From: Leptospira inadai serovar Lyme str. 10
GTDB taxonomy: Bacteria > Spirochaetota > Leptospiria > Leptospirales > Leptospiraceae
Assembly (NCBI RefSeq): GCF_000243675.2
Contig: NZ_AHMM02000006.1
Span: 124,001 to 188,000 of the forward strand
Direction of reading: 5' to 3'
Length of the DNA: 64,000 nt
Positions 49,643 through 61,336 of the stretch are shown here, piece by piece. Below the pieces are notes generated by a model. The model did not search any database. It worked only from the letters and a program-made list of their open reading frames with translations, and was not told where the DNA came from. The translations under genes and the position numbers were made by a program. How positions within the stretch are numbered: the first letter of the stretch is position 1; every line of letters begins with the position of its first letter.

Positions 49643-49811
49643 TCGCACTTTTTAAATTTTTTTCGTATGATAACTGTATACTAAGCGTATTCTAAAGATA
49701 TTTCCGGCAAAAAATCCTCCTTTTTTTTATTTCCCCAATAAGGCTTGTAAGCATCTTCGAATCCGAATTCGTCGTATTAACGCTAAATAGGCGGGCGGCT
49801 CGCTAAGCTAA
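49643..49811. other. 169-bp gap upstream of the DNA methyltransferase
   Basis: AT-rich, T-runs on both strands, no gene. It probably contains the methyltransferase promoter, but no -35/-10 pair stands out. Confidence 0.3.
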
Positions 49812-51506
49812 ATGTTTATTCAGTCATCTGGCAATACTTCGAAACATAGATTGATTACTTCCTCCAAGGCTTTAGGTCAATTTTTTACACCTCCTCCTTT
49901 GGCGAGAATAATGGTCGAATGGACTTCAGGCGCAAAATCGAAGTTCGAAGTTAATTCTCCGTTTCGAGTCTTGGATCCAGCAGCGGGCAAAGGAATTTTT
50001 TTTTCCATGACCGATTGTTCCCTTCCGACCGAATTCCACGGTTGGGAGATCGATCCGATTCTCTATCGAGAATGTCAGCAAGTTCTTGACAAAAGTGGAG
50101 CGCAAGGCGGCTCAAAGTTTTTCACTTTAGGGGACTTCTTAACCGCGAAAGTGGATTTTCTTTACGATGCCATTCTGTGTAATCCGCCTTACAAGCGACT
50201 GAATCATTCGAAACTCGGAAACGATCTGCTCAAGACATTCAAAGATCAGGTAGGCGTTTCGATTCCGGGTACTGCAAACTTATACGTTTTTTTTCTTTTA
50301 AGAATTCTTTCCTTATTGAAGGAAGGTGGAAGAGCGGCGGTGCTCCTTCCTTACGAATTCTTAAACGCGGGATATGGAATCCCCGTTAAGCGGGCGCTTC
50401 TCGAATCGGATTCTCTTAGAAGAATTCTTTTCTTGGATTCATCCTGGTCTTTGTTTTCGGGAGCCGTAACTTCCTCCTGTATACTGTTTTTGGAAAAATT
50501 AAAACCGGAATCATCCGGATTTTTATGGTCGCGCGTTCCTTCGTCGACGCTTAATGGCGAAGGAACATCCATCGAAAGTTTGGAATGGCGAGAGGTAGTA
50601 TTAAATGCCGGAGACAAATGGACTCGATTACTACGGGAAAATAAGGATATTATTTATAAAATAAAAAGTGATGCGAAAATATCGTCTAACAATAATTATG
50701 TGAGTATGGCGAAGAGTTACCAACTTGATAAGGTTTCGATTCTTGAGTTCGGAAAATTTCGCAGGGGAATCGCCACAGGAGATAACGGATTTTTTCTACT
50801 TTCCGAAAAAGAAGTTTTGAATTTACAGATACCTCCCGAATTTCTTCGCTCTTCCATTCCAAAAGCCCAATATGCACTTTCTCCTTTTTTTACCGGCGAC
50901 GACTGGAATGTGCTTCGATCGGGCGGAGCTAAGGTCTGGCTTTTAGACGCTAAGGAAGTTCGAAGTATAGACAATCATAAGGGAATTAAGAAATATCTGG
51001 AGGAGGGAATTAAGCGAGGCGTTCCGAATCGTTTTCTCCCTTCCCGAAGAAGACCCTGGCATTCGCAAGAAAGCAGGGAACCTTCCAGGATCTTGGCGAC
51101 TTCCTTTCATCGGGAGGATATTCGATTCGTCTTGAATTCGAGTCCTGCGGTCAATCTTACCTGTTTTCACGGCTTTACCGCAAAGCCCGGATACCAGGAG
51201 TATGAGGATCTTTTGTTCGCGTATTTAATCACACCCCACGCCCATAAAGAATTGGAATCCAGAACCAGGGAATACGCTCAAGGATTGAGAAAAGTGGAAC
51301 CGGGCGATCTGAATTCTTTAATCGTGCCTGATTTCCGAAAGTTGCATGAAATCGAAAAAGAAAAAATCGGCTCTCTTCTGTCCAAATATAGGGAACTACT
51401 TTATCCGTGGACTCCGGGTAGGCGCAGAAAGCCGGAGCAAATAGTCGGAAAGAATCCGGCCGAAAGGCAATTGCTCGTTTCCATCCAGGAATTTTTCTAT
51501 TTATAA
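49812..51506 (+). CDS. solitary N6-adenine DNA methyltransferase
   Basis: 564 aa. The N-terminal block LGQFFTPPPLARIMVEW and motif I VLDPAAGKGIFF are typical of gamma-class N6-adenine methyltransferases. The catalytic NPPY motif lies in DAILCNPPYKRLNHSKLG (about residue 115). The C-terminal half looks like a target-recognition domain (FRRGIATGDNGFFLLSEKEV; RRPWHSQESREPSRILATS; FHGFTAKPGYQ), as in Eco57I- and PglX-related enzymes. No restriction endonuclease, PD-(D/E)XK domain or BREX/phage-defence partner is encoded beside it. It could be an orphan regulatory methyltransferase or the remnant of a type II system. Confidence 0.85.
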   Translation: MFIQSSGNTSKHRLITSSKALGQFFTPPPLARIMVEWTSGAKSKFEVNSPFRVLDPAAGKGIFFSMTDCSLPTEFHGWEIDPILYRECQQVLDKSGAQGGSKFFTLGDFLTAKVDFLYDAILCNPPYKRLNHSKLGNDLLKTFKDQVGVSIPGTANLYVFFLLRILSLLKEGGRAAVLLPYEFLNAGYGIPVKRALLESDSLRRILFLDSSWSLFSGAVTSSCILFLEKLKPESSGFLWSRVPSSTLNGEGTSIESLEWREVVLNAGDKWTRLLRENKDIIYKIKSDAKISSNNNYVSMAKSYQLDKVSILEFGKFRRGIATGDNGFFLLSEKEVLNLQIPPEFLRSSIPKAQYALSPFFTGDDWNVLRSGGAKVWLLDAKEVRSIDNHKGIKKYLEEGIKRGVPNRFLPSRRRPWHSQESREPSRILATSFHREDIRFVLNSSPAVNLTCFHGFTAKPGYQEYEDLLFAYLITPHAHKELESRTREYAQGLRKVEPGDLNSLIVPDFRKLHEIEKEKIGSLLSKYRELLYPWTPGRRRKPEQIVGKNPAERQLLVSIQEFFYL

Positions 51507-51547
51507 CGAAAATCGAAATTCTAAACGGGAATTACGGCTTTCGGGAG

Positions 51548-51973
51548 TTATTTTAAATTTTTATAAAGTTTGTCCAGCAGCCGGACTAATTCCTTTTTTT
51601 CGGGCTCCGAAAATCCCTTGTACAATCCGGAAAGAAGGGATCTTGAAATACCGAGCATAATGGGTCGTATGGAATAGGCTTTTTTCGTCAGCTGGAGATT
51701 TACGACTCTCTGATCCTGGTTATCCCGGGCCCGCTCCACATATCCTAGGTCTTCCAACTTGTCCACCAGCGCCGTTAAAGTCGATTTGTCTCTATCGATC
51801 ATTTTGGCGATTTCCTGCATCGGAACTTTCTTGGACATGGCTAGCGCAAAAAGTATATCGGCGTGAGTGGTGGACAATTGTCCGAGGCCTTTTTCCTTGA
51901 GTTCCCAATTTAAGTGTCGATGAAATTCGTCTCGTATACGCGATATTAAGTAAATTATTGTTCGGGGATTCAT
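51548..51973 (-). CDS. MarR family transcriptional regulator
   Basis: 141 aa winged-helix protein. The wHTH region (about 45-100) reads [61 protein letters not shown], with the DxR-type wing. Alongside the MaoC-type hydratase gene 48 bp upstream on the same strand, so it may regulate fatty-acid or aromatic metabolism; that is inference. Confidence 0.88.
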   Translation of the reverse strand: MNPRTIIYLISRIRDEFHRHLNWELKEKGLGQLSTTHADILFALAMSKKVPMQEIAKMIDRDKSTLTALVDKLEDLGYVERARDNQDQRVVNLQLTKKAYSIRPIMLGISRSLLSGLYKGFSEPEKKELVRLLDKLYKNLK

Positions 51974-52021
51974 TTATATCTTTCTATCTTCGAAGTTGCG
52001 GGAAGGTAAGGATGCTTTCGC

Positions 52022-52486
52022 TTAAGCGAATTGGTAGAGATAGATGACCTCTCCGATCGCGGCGGGCTTAGGCGCACCTTCCACTTCGAAGCTGAGTTTC
52101 AGAGTCATTCTTGCGGTTCCCCGGAGATCCTTTAATTCGATCAGTTCCGCACGGAGCTTGAGCTTAGAGCCGACTTTTACCGGATCCAGGAACCGTAGTT
52201 TTTCCATCCCGTAATTGATTCCCATTTTGATATTTTTCAGTTCTAAAATCTGAGAGAGTAAGTAGGGGGCCATGGAAAGAGTCAGATATCCGTGGGCGAT
52301 GGTCGTCCCAAAGGGAGATTCTTTGGCAGCGCGAGCCGGGTCCGTGTGGATCCACTGATGGTCCAGGGTCGCTTCGGCAAACTTATTAATCTGCTCCTGC
52401 GTAATTTCATGAGGAGCGGAAACTCCGAGTTCCTTTCCTACATATGCTTCGAGTTCCGCAAAACTAGATAAAACGAGTTTGGCCAT
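52022..52486 (-). CDS. MaoC-type hot-dog dehydratase (enoyl-CoA hydratase 2 family)
   Basis: 154 aa from the ATG at 52486. A GGAGGAAG ribosome-binding site lies just upstream and contains an in-frame ATG that is unlikely to be used. Hot-dog fold with the hydratase 2 active-site segment [37 protein letters not shown] (Asp and His in place). It would hydrate trans-2-enoyl-CoA. Upstream of the marR gene, probably in the same transcript. Confidence 0.85.
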   Translation of the reverse strand: MAKLVLSSFAELEAYVGKELGVSAPHEITQEQINKFAEATLDHQWIHTDPARAAKESPFGTTIAHGYLTLSMAPYLLSQILELKNIKMGINYGMEKLRFLDPVKVGSKLKLRAELIELKDLRGTARMTLKLSFEVEGAPKPAAIGEVIYLYQFA

Positions 52487-52947
52487 CGCGACTTCCTCCA
52501 TCCGCTCTCGCGGGATTTTATTGAAACTGGAGGAAGAGATGGTTTTGTCACCAACTTTTTAGATCAAAAACAGAACGATCGTTACGTCGGTTATACTTTG
52601 TTTGCGGGGCTATCTCCGAATTTTCGATGTACTTGGTACATAAGGTAGAGGCAGAGACAGATCAGCCCTTCCATCATCATAATATCCGGACGAAAAATAT
52701 ATTCCATTTTACTAACCTTCTATCGGGCAGAATCGGCCTCTTTCATCTCGCGGATGTGAAGAAGGGAATACAAATCCGTAAAAAAATTATCCCCAGACCG
52801 TCGCTTATCGTCTTGGATAGAGAGTGCTTTTTCGGTCCCTCCGGACGGAAGCCGGAGAATAAATCTCATTTGCGTTCTTTTCGCTATTTATGTTTCAAAA
52901 GGATTGACAGTTGCCCCCGCGCAGGTTCCGATAGAAGTAGGATAGAT
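52487..52947. other. 461-bp gap carrying the nuo operon promoter region
   Basis: No gene is convincing here; an open frame upstream of nuoA (from 52627) has unrelated composition. A TTGACA (52904-52909) lies about 40 bases before the nuoA ATG but has no good -10 at the usual distance. TATACT at 52592-52597 is another candidate element further upstream. Confidence 0.4.
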
Positions 52948-53325
52948 ATGGGAAGCTCGCCCGAACATTTAGGCCCCCTCCTGATACAATTCCTTCTCGG
53001 AGTAGGATTCTCCGCCCTTATCCTCGGCCTCGCGTTTCTCTTAAATCCTAAGAAAAAATCCAAACCTCACGATACCTTCGAATGCGGGGTCCCGTATTAC
53101 GGTGATGCCAAAGGTTTGTTTAATATTAAGTTTTATTTGGTAGCGGTGCTGTTTATACTCTTCGATATCGAAGCAGTATTTCTTTTTCCGTACGCGGTAA
53201 ATTTAAAAGCGTTTAAGGAAGCCGGTCTCGGTCCGTTTCTATTGGCGGAGATGTTCGTCTTTATTCTTATTTTAGTCGTCGGTTTATATTATATACGTAG
53301 AAAGGGGGCGTTAGAATGGGATTGA
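52948..53325 (+). CDS. nuoA: NADH-quinone oxidoreductase subunit A
   Basis: 125 aa from the ATG at 52948. Three membrane segments with the conserved [24 protein letters not shown] loop ([14 protein letters not shown]) and [21 protein letters not shown]. Small membrane subunit of complex I at the junction with the peripheral arm. First gene of the nuo run; overlaps nuoB by 10 bases. Confidence 0.94.
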   Translation: MGSSPEHLGPLLIQFLLGVGFSALILGLAFLLNPKKKSKPHDTFECGVPYYGDAKGLFNIKFYLVAVLFILFDIEAVFLFPYAVNLKAFKEAGLGPFLLAEMFVFILILVVGLYYIRRKGALEWD

Positions 53326-53876
53326 ACGATCAACTCAATCAGCCCGGTCAGATGTACGGCGATATGATTCAGGTTGCCAGTGCGGATACGATCATTAATT
53401 GGGGGAGAAGTTACTCTCTTTGGCCCTATCCGTTTGCGACGGCCTGCTGCGGAATCGAGTATATGAGCACTTCCTGCTCCGACTATGACATCGCTAGATT
53501 CGGTGCAGAGCGTCCCTCGTTTTCGCCAAGACAGGCGGATATGATTCTTGTCTTGGGAACGATTACGTATAAAATGGCGCCTGTTCTTCGCGAGATTTAC
53601 GATCAACTTTCGGAGCCGAAGTTCGTGATCAGTTACGGTGCCTGCGCTTCTTCCGGCGGAATGTTCCACGCGTATTCCGTTTTACAGGGGATCGATAGGA
53701 TTCTTCCCGTTGATCTGTATGTCCCGGGATGTCCTCCTCGACCGGAAGCGCTTCTGGATGCGGTGGTAAAGCTTCAAGAGAAAGTTAAAACCCAAGGCTT
53801 GGAAGCGAGACGTCAGGAAGTGATGAGTAAAATTCGGGAGATCAATGAAAGAAACAAACCTTTGGTTGTCCGATGA
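53316..53876 (+). CDS. nuoB: NADH-quinone oxidoreductase subunit B
   Basis: 186 aa. It carries cluster N2, the last iron-sulfur cluster before quinone. Ligand cysteines are visible in [29 protein letters not shown] and [15 protein letters not shown]. Overlaps nuoC by 4 bases. Confidence 0.96.
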   Translation: MGLNDQLNQPGQMYGDMIQVASADTIINWGRSYSLWPYPFATACCGIEYMSTSCSDYDIARFGAERPSFSPRQADMILVLGTITYKMAPVLREIYDQLSEPKFVISYGACASSGGMFHAYSVLQGIDRILPVDLYVPGCPPRPEALLDAVVKLQEKVKTQGLEARRQEVMSKIREINERNKPLVVR

Positions 53877-54397
53877 AAGAAACGATAGATCGCTTCCTCA
53901 GAGACAAGTTTCCGCAATACGTCTATAAGGAGGAAGAGGTTATCTCCAACCTCCCCGTATTCTTCCTGAAAGCCGAAGGAATTGTTCCCGTCTTCACCGC
54001 ACTTAAAACGGCGCCGGGAATAGAACTGAATTATCTCAACGACCTGACCGCAATCGATTGGCTGGGAAAGAAAGAGCCGAGGTTCGAAGTCTGCTATCTT
54101 TTGCGGTCCGGAAGTAAGTCCTCCACTCGAGTCCAGTTCAAGGTTCCTCTTTCGGAAGGAGAGGGAGTTCCTAGTATTGTAACTATTTTTAAGGGCGCGA
54201 ACTGGCCGGAGCGGGAAGTGTACGATCTTTTCGGTATTCCGTTCCTTAATCATCCTCAGTTGGAACGACTGATCATGCCCGACAATTTCCAAGGACATCC
54301 TTTGCGAAAAGATTTTCCGTTGGAGGGATTCGGCCAAGATTATTTGATCGAAGACCTCCTGACGATTCACATCCAGGATGATATGGAGGCAGGATGA
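53873..54397 (+). CDS. nuoC: NADH-quinone oxidoreductase subunit C
   Basis: 174 aa, separate from nuoD rather than fused. The 30-kDa subunit signature [20 protein letters not shown] is followed by [19 protein letters not shown]. Overlaps nuoD by 4 bases. Confidence 0.95.
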   Translation: MKETIDRFLRDKFPQYVYKEEEVISNLPVFFLKAEGIVPVFTALKTAPGIELNYLNDLTAIDWLGKKEPRFEVCYLLRSGSKSSTRVQFKVPLSEGEGVPSIVTIFKGANWPEREVYDLFGIPFLNHPQLERLIMPDNFQGHPLRKDFPLEGFGQDYLIEDLLTIHIQDDMEAG

Positions 54398-55617
54398 CGA
54401 TCATGTATGAAAAGACGGCCGAGCATTTCGGCTCCAAATTCAAGCATCTGCCGGAGGGTCATTTGCTAGTGAACCTCGGGCCCTCGCATCCGGCGACCCA
54501 TGGGATCCTCCAGAATGTCATTCAACTAGACGGAGAAAGGGTCGTAGACGTGGAATCCGTCATCGGATACGTGCATCGCAGTTTTGAAAAGTTGGGCGAG
54601 AAATACACGTATAACCAGTTTCTAGTCTGCACGGATAGGATGAACTACGTCTCCACTCCGTTGAACAATATCGGTTGGATTCTCACCGTAGAAAAGATGA
54701 TGGGTATTCAAGTTCCGGATAAGGTGGTGTATGTTCGGATGATCGTATCCGAATTGTCCAGGATCATGGATCATATCATCTGCAACGGGATACTGGGCGT
54801 GGACTTAGGCGCCTTTTCCGGGATGCTGCATTTGTTTCACCATCGTGAAAATATCTATCAGGTTTTGGAAAAGTTGACCGGAGCCAGGTTGACCACTACC
54901 TTCTGTCGAGTCGGAGGACTGGAAAAGGATATTTATCCGGAATTCGCCGACGAAGTTCGAACCATCTGCAAGGGGCTCAAACCGGCAATAGAAGAGTTCC
55001 AGAGTTTATTAGTAAATAATAGAATCTTTATGGATCGTACTGCGGGAATCGGAGGCATTTCCTCCGAAGACGCGATTGCGTACGGATATTCGGGTCCGAA
55101 TTTGAGGGCGGCGGGAGTTCCTTGGGATATTCGTAAAGATGATCCCTATATGTTTTACGATAAGGTCGACTTCGACGTTCCGATCGGAGAGGATGGTTCC
55201 GTTTTTCATCGTACTTTGGTTCGAATGGAAGAAATGCGACAATCCATCCGAATCATAGAACAATTGGTGGAAGGAATTCCTGCAGGACCTCATCACGCCG
55301 ATCTTCCTCATATCTATTTGCCCGAGAAAGATAAAGTATATCATAATATGGAAGAGTTGATCTACCATTTCAAACTCATTATGCACGGTATTAAGGTTCC
55401 TCCGGGAGAATATTACCAAGCTACGGAAGCGGCCAACGGAGAATTGGGTTTTTATATCGTCTCGGAAGGGGAAAAATCTCCTTGGCGGGTTCATGTTCGT
55501 AGACCTTGCTTTTGGTTTTATCAATCCTTTCCGGAATTGGTGAAGGGAGGTCTACTCGCGGACACCATCGCCACTATGAGTTCGCTTAACGTTATTGCAG
55601 GGGAGCTAGATTGTTGA
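54394..55617 (+). CDS. nuoD: NADH-quinone oxidoreductase subunit D
   Basis: 407 aa, the 49-kDa subunit that forms the quinone site with NuoB. Signatures: [16 protein letters not shown] near residue 27, [20 protein letters not shown] and the C-terminal [19 protein letters not shown]. An in-frame ATG at 54403 is an alternative start. The stop overlaps nuoE in TGATG. Confidence 0.96.
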   Translation: MTIMYEKTAEHFGSKFKHLPEGHLLVNLGPSHPATHGILQNVIQLDGERVVDVESVIGYVHRSFEKLGEKYTYNQFLVCTDRMNYVSTPLNNIGWILTVEKMMGIQVPDKVVYVRMIVSELSRIMDHIICNGILGVDLGAFSGMLHLFHHRENIYQVLEKLTGARLTTTFCRVGGLEKDIYPEFADEVRTICKGLKPAIEEFQSLLVNNRIFMDRTAGIGGISSEDAIAYGYSGPNLRAAGVPWDIRKDDPYMFYDKVDFDVPIGEDGSVFHRTLVRMEEMRQSIRIIEQLVEGIPAGPHHADLPHIYLPEKDKVYHNMEELIYHFKLIMHGIKVPPGEYYQATEAANGELGFYIVSEGEKSPWRVHVRRPCFWFYQSFPELVKGGLLADTIATMSSLNVIAGELDC

Positions 55618-56096
55618 TGTCTTACCGGTTTTCCCAGGAATCCGAAAAAAGATTCGGTAAGTTGTCGGAGATGTTTCCGGATAAGCGGAGTTTGATTCTT
55701 CCGGGATTGTACCTTCTTCAAAAGGAAAAAGGATATGTGGATCGGGAAGGGATGGAATATCTTGCGGAAAAAATCGGCGCGCCGATCTCTTTAGCTCAAG
55801 TGTACGGAGTGGCGACCTTTTATACTCTTTATAATAAAAAACCCGTCGGAAAGTTTCATATTCAAATATGCGGCACGTCCAGCTGCTATATTCGCGGGAA
55901 TGGCGCGATAGAAAAACATATCTGTTCCAAACTGGGAATCGAATCGGGTCAGACCACTCCGGATAAAAAATTTACGGTGGAAGAGGTGGAATGCCTCGGG
56001 GCTTGCGGTTATGCTCCGATGGTGCAGATCAACGAAGCATATTATGAAAATTTAACTCTCGAAAAAGTGGACGAACTTCTTCGGAGTCTCGGGTAA
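55617..56096 (+). CDS. nuoE: NADH-quinone oxidoreductase subunit E
   Basis: 159 aa from the ATG at 55617; TTG codons at 55611 and 55614 are alternatives. It is the 24-kDa subunit with a thioredoxin-like [2Fe-2S] domain; ligands in [11 protein letters not shown] and CLGACGYAP. Eleven bases before nuoF. Confidence 0.95.
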   Translation: MSYRFSQESEKRFGKLSEMFPDKRSLILPGLYLLQKEKGYVDREGMEYLAEKIGAPISLAQVYGVATFYTLYNKKPVGKFHIQICGTSSCYIRGNGAIEKHICSKLGIESGQTTPDKKFTVEEVECLGACGYAPMVQINEAYYENLTLEKVDELLRSLG

Positions 56097-56107
56097 GGGG
56101 GATCGAT

Positions 56108-57397
56108 ATGGCCGAAATGAGAATTCTCACCAAATACATAGACGATCCTCGGTCCAACGAACTTGAATTTTACGAGTCGGTCCACGGATACGACGGAATG
56201 AAGAAGGCCCTGCAACTAAAACCGGAAGAGATCGTGGATATCGTCAAGAAATCCGGTCTTCGCGGAAGAGGTGGAGCAGGCTTCCCCACCGGGATGAAAT
56301 GGTCGTTTATCCCGAAGGATATTCCGAAACCGAAATATATTATCTGCAATGCCGACGAAGGAGAGCCCGGCACCTTTAAGGACCGGAAGCTGATCGAAAA
56401 GCTTCCGCATCAGATCATAGAAGGAATGGTCATAGGCGCGAAAGCCATTAGCGCTAATAAAGGATTCTTTTATATTCGCGGAGAGTTTAATAAAGGCATC
56501 GACTCCATGCAGAAGGCCATAGACGAGGCCTATGCGAAGGGCTATCTGGGAAAAAATATTTTAGGTAGCGGATTCGATTTCGATTTGGTTTTGTACGCCG
56601 GGGCCGGGGCCTATATTTGCGGAGAGGAAACCGCCCTAATCAATTCGCTCGAAGGTCGTAGGGGACATCCGCGACTGAAGCCTCCTTTTCCCGCCGTTTC
56701 GGGATTGTATCGATGCCCGACGGTCGTGAATAACGTGGAAACGTTTTCTACAGTTCCTCATATCATCGATAAGGGTGCCGATTGGTATTCCAAAATCGGA
56801 ACGGAAAAATCTCCGGGGACCCGACTCTTTTCCGTTTCCGGACATGTCAAGAAACCCGGCGTTTACGAAATCGTATTAGGAACTCCTTTAATGGAATTAA
56901 TCAACGACCTTTGCGGCGGGATGTTGGATGACAAACCGCTAAAGGCCGTGATTCCGGGCGGTTCATCCGTACCGATCCTGACTGCGGAAGAATGCAAGAC
57001 TGCGAATATGGATTTTGAATCCATGGCGGCCCATAAAACCATGCTAGGTTCGGGTGCAGTCATCGTAATCGGAGAAGGAACGGATCTCGTCGAAACCACT
57101 TATCGATTTGCAAGATTTTACGCGCATGAATCCTGCGGGCAATGTACTCCCTGTCGCGAGGGAACTCATTGGGTTCGGGATCTCTTGGATAAAATTCGAA
57201 AAGGAGACGGAACGAGCGAGGACTTGGAATTGATTCTTTCCCTTTCTAAAAACATGGAAGGAGGAACTACTATTTGTCCTCTTTCCGACGCTTGCGTGGG
57301 AGCGGTCAGACCCACGATTCAGAAATTCCGTCACGAGTTCGAGGCAAGACTGAAGGAAAAGATTCTTGCTCCTTCTTCCACCGCATCAGGAGTATAA
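56108..57397 (+). CDS. nuoF: NADH-quinone oxidoreductase subunit F
   Basis: 429 aa, the NADH- and FMN-binding 51-kDa subunit. The nucleotide-binding [17 protein letters not shown] and FMN-region [19 protein letters not shown] are visible, and the N3 cluster ligands lie in [15 protein letters not shown]. nuoH follows by 6 bases; the usual nuoG is absent between them. Confidence 0.96.
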   Translation: MAEMRILTKYIDDPRSNELEFYESVHGYDGMKKALQLKPEEIVDIVKKSGLRGRGGAGFPTGMKWSFIPKDIPKPKYIICNADEGEPGTFKDRKLIEKLPHQIIEGMVIGAKAISANKGFFYIRGEFNKGIDSMQKAIDEAYAKGYLGKNILGSGFDFDLVLYAGAGAYICGEETALINSLEGRRGHPRLKPPFPAVSGLYRCPTVVNNVETFSTVPHIIDKGADWYSKIGTEKSPGTRLFSVSGHVKKPGVYEIVLGTPLMELINDLCGGMLDDKPLKAVIPGGSSVPILTAEECKTANMDFESMAAHKTMLGSGAVIVIGEGTDLVETTYRFARFYAHESCGQCTPCREGTHWVRDLLDKIRKGDGTSEDLELILSLSKNMEGGTTICPLSDACVGAVRPTIQKFRHEFEARLKEKILAPSSTASGV

Positions 57398-57403
57398 ATT
57401 AGA

Positions 57404-58462
57404 ATGGATTGGAACCAGATTCTTTTTTGGTTACTGAAAAGTGCGCTCTTTTTCGGAGTCTTTATCACCGCCTGCGCTTACTATACTCTTGCCGAACGGA
57501 AAGTCGCCGGGTATATCCAGGATCGAAAAGGCCCGAATCGTGCCGGGCCGTTCGGACTCCTACAACCTCTCGCCGACGGGATTAAATTCCTTACAAAGGA
57601 AGAAATTTTTCCGAAGAATGTAAATAAGGTAATGTACCTGATCGCCCCGGCAATCTCGATGACCTGCGCGATAATGGCCTGGGCGGTGATTCCGTTAGGC
57701 GGGGTTTTGCCGTTGCCGGGTTGGGTGACGGAAAAGACAGGTTTAAGCGTTTTGGATTTACAAATCGCCAATCCGGATACCGGGATTCTTTTTTTGTTTG
57801 CGGTTTCAAGCCTTTCGGTCTACGGGATTATTCTCGCCGGCTGGTCCAGTAATAATAAGTATTCTTTAATCGGCGGGATTCGTTCGACCGCCCAAATGAT
57901 CAGTTACGAACTTCCGTTAGGCATGTCCGTGGCGGCAATCGTTATTCTGACAGGTTCATTACGATTAACTGATATAAACGACGCACAGATCGGGCAATGG
58001 AATATCTTCAAACTGCCCGGTTTCATCGCGTTTTCCATCTTTGTGGTGGCGATGTTCGCCGAAACGAATCGACTCCCTTTCGATTTGGCCGAAGCCGAGT
58101 CGGAGTTGGTCGTGGGATTCCATACCGAATACGGGGCTTTTAAGTTCGCGCTCTTCTTTATTGCGGAATATATGAATATGATCACGATGAGTTGCGTAGT
58201 GACCCTTCTATTTTTCGGAGGGTATAACGTTCCGTTCGGCATTCTGGAAGGTTCCTCATTTCATGCGTTGTTCGGGCTTGCACTCTTTGCGATAAAGGTA
58301 CTTTTTTTCGCCTTCCTTTTCATGTGGGTCCGTTGGACTTTGCCCCGGTTCAGATACGATCAACTCATGACGATCGGTTGGAAGACGATGATTCCTTGGG
58401 CCGTAGCCAATATCGTAGTCGCCAGCGCTTATATAGGTATGGATGGATTTTGGAAATGGTAG
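57404..58462 (+). CDS. nuoH: NADH-quinone oxidoreductase subunit H
   Basis: 352 aa with about eight membrane segments. It forms the quinone chamber entry. [33 protein letters not shown] at the N-terminus and [25 protein letters not shown] in the middle are diagnostic. Its stop overlaps nuoJ by 7 bases, and no nuoI lies between. Confidence 0.96.
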   Translation: MDWNQILFWLLKSALFFGVFITACAYYTLAERKVAGYIQDRKGPNRAGPFGLLQPLADGIKFLTKEEIFPKNVNKVMYLIAPAISMTCAIMAWAVIPLGGVLPLPGWVTEKTGLSVLDLQIANPDTGILFLFAVSSLSVYGIILAGWSSNNKYSLIGGIRSTAQMISYELPLGMSVAAIVILTGSLRLTDINDAQIGQWNIFKLPGFIAFSIFVVAMFAETNRLPFDLAEAESELVVGFHTEYGAFKFALFFIAEYMNMITMSCVVTLLFFGGYNVPFGILEGSSFHALFGLALFAIKVLFFAFLFMWVRWTLPRFRYDQLMTIGWKTMIPWAVANIVVASAYIGMDGFWKW

Positions 58463-59064
58463 GGCTCTTCGATAATCCTCAATTGCTACTGTTTTTTATT
58501 TTCTCCGGAATCATCGTTGCGGGAGCGTTAGGCGTCGTATTTCATCCGAATCCGATCACGTCGGCGATTCTGTTAGTTCTCGCTTTTTTTGCGTTAAGCG
58601 GAATTTATGCGGTCCTGGGTTCGGTCTTCGTGGCGACGATGCAGGTGTTTGTCTACGCCGGCGCGATTATGGTATTGGTCGTCTTCGTCCTGATGCTTCT
58701 GTCTTTGCACGACGAAAGCGTCTCTAAACTTTGGACTCATCCCTTAAAGAAAGGCGTTCTTTTATTTTTTGTAGCCCTGTTAGGGGTCGTTTTAATCAAT
58801 TCGGTACGGGAAGGAATTCCGAATACTCAATCTTCCTCCCATGGATATTCTAAAACAGGAAATTATGAATACGATATAACGCAGAATGGAGTCGCAAAAA
58901 GCACGAAAGTGGAGGGGAATACCGCAGTGGTCGGAACTTCCATGTTCTTGGACTATCTTCTTCCTTTCGAAGCTCTGTCCATTTTGCTTCTGGCAGCGGT
59001 ATTGGGTGCCGTTATATTAGGAAAGAAGAATTTAGGGAAAAAACCCGAGGAAGGCGAAAGATGA
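58456..59064 (+). CDS. nuoJ: NADH-quinone oxidoreductase subunit J
   Basis: 202 aa from the ATG at 58456 ([18 protein letters not shown]). About five membrane segments; [26 protein letters not shown] is the NuoJ hallmark. A 50-residue hydrophilic loop (about 120-170) precedes the last segment. Overlaps nuoK by 4 bases. Confidence 0.93.
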   Translation: MVGLFDNPQLLLFFIFSGIIVAGALGVVFHPNPITSAILLVLAFFALSGIYAVLGSVFVATMQVFVYAGAIMVLVVFVLMLLSLHDESVSKLWTHPLKKGVLLFFVALLGVVLINSVREGIPNTQSSSHGYSKTGNYEYDITQNGVAKSTKVEGNTAVVGTSMFLDYLLPFEALSILLLAAVLGAVILGKKNLGKKPEEGER

Positions 59065-59396
59065 ATCCGGCCGCTCTCAATCCGACAATCTCGGGAATAC
59101 CCGTGGAATATATCTTAATTTTGGCCTGCATCGTTTTTACGATCGGAGTCGCCGGGGTCCTTTTTAGAAGGAGCGCCGTAGTGATTTTCATGTCCATCGA
59201 ACTCATTTTAAATTCGGTGAATTTAGTATTCGTAACTTTCTCCAAGTCCTTATATCAGGTTCAAGGAGAAGTGGTCGTATTTTTCGTGATGGCCATCGCG
59301 GCTGCCGAGGCCGCGATCGGTTTGGCTCTCGTTGTCGCGATTCAGCGCAAGAAAAAGACCAGCTTTGTCGATGAAATGAACTTAATGAAATGGTGA
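59061..59396 (+). CDS. nuoK: NADH-quinone oxidoreductase subunit K
   Basis: 111 aa with three membrane segments and the family pattern [27 protein letters not shown]; the membrane glutamates in SIELIL and [14 protein letters not shown] take part in proton transfer. Overlaps nuoL by 7 bases if nuoL starts at 59390. Confidence 0.95.
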   Translation: MNPAALNPTISGIPVEYILILACIVFTIGVAGVLFRRSAVVIFMSIELILNSVNLVFVTFSKSLYQVQGEVVVFFVMAIAAAEAAIGLALVVAIQRKKKTSFVDEMNLMKW

Positions 59397-61336
59397 TTAA
59401 TATGGCCTGGGATATTTGGATACCGGTCCTTGTAATTTTACCGTTAGTCGGGTCCGTAATAAACGCTCTTTTCGGTAGAATGCTGAAAGGAAATTGGCCC
59501 GGCATACTAGGAACTATTTTTTCTTTCGCCTCTTTTGGCGTCGGACTTTATGCGTTTCTCGCATTTAAACCCCTGGAACGTCAGGTTCCCGAGATCGTTT
59601 CTTTTTTTCATTGGTTGGACGTAGGCGGGTTTAATGTCGAGGTCGCTTATCAAATCGATCAACTTTCTCTGTTTATGGTTTTGATCATAACCGGTATCGG
59701 AAGTCTGATTCATCTTTACTCGATCGGTTATATGAAAGGTAATCCGAGTAACGGCCGCTTTTTTTCCTATCTGAACCTATTCGTTTTTTCCATGTTGCAT
59801 TTGGTCTTGGCCGAAAACCTCGTTGTTTTATTCTTCGGTTGGGAAGGAGTCGGGCTTTGTTCCTACCTTTTGATAGGTTTCGATACGCATAAAGAAACGG
59901 CGGCGAATGCAGGGATTAAGGCCTTTATTACGAACCGAATTGCGGATCTTGCGATGGTCGGCGGGATTGCGTTGACGTATTGGTATACGGGAACTCTTTC
60001 CTTTACTCAAATCGCATCCGTACTTCCGGAACTTCGCGGCTTCCAATACGTTCTGCCTATCGTAACGACTTGCTATTTCATAGGGGCTATGGGTAAGTCC
60101 GCGCAATTTCCGTTTCATGTTTGGTTACCCGATGCGATGGCAGGACCGACTCCCGTATCGGCATTGATACACGCGGCGACAATGGTAACTGCGGGAATCT
60201 TTCTGATCGCCAGATTGAATTTTCTCTTCATTCTAACGCCGCAAGTCGGACTTTGGATTACCGTTATCGGCACCTTTACGGCTTTTTTTGCGGCGACGAT
60301 CGGAATTTTTCAAAACGATATTAAGAAAGTTTTGGCCTATTCTACGGTGTCTCAGCTCGGATATATGTTCGTCGCGATGGGCGTGGGTGCCTACGTTGCC
60401 GGGCTGTTTCATTTATTAACCCACGCATTCTTTAAAGCATTATTGTTTCTAGGTTCCGGATCGGTTATCCATTCTTTACACGACGAACAGGATCTTCGAA
60501 GAATGGGCGGATTGAAAACCCAGATGAAAGTGACTTGGTTCACTTTTTTAACGGGAACGCTGGCGATTTCCGGGATTCCTCCGTTTAGCGGATTCTTTTC
60601 CAAAGATCTGATATTAGAAAAAGCGTATTTTTACCATCCTCTGTTTTTCGGATTGGGCGTCGTAACCGCCTTATTAACGACGTTCTATATGTTTCGCTTA
60701 ACATTTCTTACGTTTACGGGCTCTTCCAGAATCTCGCCGAGCGTCCATCCTCATGAATCTCCTTGGACGATTACGCTCCCTCTAATCTTATTGGCTTTTG
60801 GAGCGGCTTTCAGCGGATTTCTTTTTGTTCCGGAATCGTTAGGCGGTGTCGATCTTTTAGAACGTTATTTCCAGCCGATTTTCGCTTTAGGAAAAGAATA
60901 TTCTCAATCCGCGATTCGTCATTCGGTAAACGTTCATCATTTAAGTCCCAGTGCCGAATTGACCTTGGCCTTATTGTCTTTAGGAGCCGTCGGGATCGGT
61001 TTTGGCCTGGCCTGGTATTTCTATTCTCGTACGGGCCAGATCCCATCATCAGAAGAGGAATACTCCAGTTGGCGGGAATGGATCGCCAAGAAATACTATG
61101 TAGACGAGTTCTTTTCGAACGTGGTTGTCGGACCTGTTTTATTTTTTTCGGAATTCTTTTCTTCGATTGTCGAAAAGCGCTTCATAGATAAGATACTAGT
61201 CAATACCGGTCGACTCTCTTCGGGTATTTCCCTGGTGCTTAGGCGTTTGCAAACCGGAACCGTCGTTGATTATGCTTTTATGATCATCCTTGGTACTATT
61301 CTGATTCTATCTTTGTTCCTTTGGAGGGGATTGTAA
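59390..61336 (+). CDS. nuoL: NADH-quinone oxidoreductase subunit L
   Basis: 648 aa antiporter-like proton-pumping subunit with about 16 membrane segments and the lateral helix near the C-terminus. [34 protein letters not shown] and the Lys-containing [23 protein letters not shown] are typical. Start is ATG 59390 (overlapping nuoK) or ATG 59402. It abuts nuoM. Confidence 0.95.
   Translation: MVINMAWDIWIPVLVILPLVGSVINALFGRMLKGNWPGILGTIFSFASFGVGLYAFLAFKPLERQVPEIVSFFHWLDVGGFNVEVAYQIDQLSLFMVLIITGIGSLIHLYSIGYMKGNPSNGRFFSYLNLFVFSMLHLVLAENLVVLFFGWEGVGLCSYLLIGFDTHKETAANAGIKAFITNRIADLAMVGGIALTYWYTGTLSFTQIASVLPELRGFQYVLPIVTTCYFIGAMGKSAQFPFHVWLPDAMAGPTPVSALIHAATMVTAGIFLIARLNFLFILTPQVGLWITVIGTFTAFFAATIGIFQNDIKKVLAYSTVSQLGYMFVAMGVGAYVAGLFHLLTHAFFKALLFLGSGSVIHSLHDEQDLRRMGGLKTQMKVTWFTFLTGTLAISGIPPFSGFFSKDLILEKAYFYHPLFFGLGVVTALLTTFYMFRLTFLTFTGSSRISPSVHPHESPWTITLPLILLAFGAAFSGFLFVPESLGGVDLLERYFQPIFALGKEYSQSAIRHSVNVHHLSPSAELTLALLSLGAVGIGFGLAWYFYSRTGQIPSSEEEYSSWREWIAKKYYVDEFFSNVVVGPVLFFSEFFSSIVEKRFIDKILVNTGRLSSGISLVLRRLQTGTVVDYAFMIILGTILILSLFLWRGL

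Noticed and set aside
52627..52947. N-terminal extension of nuoA (frame open from 52627)
   Set aside because: Composition and sequence do not fit NuoA; the ATG at 52948 gives a normal-length subunit.
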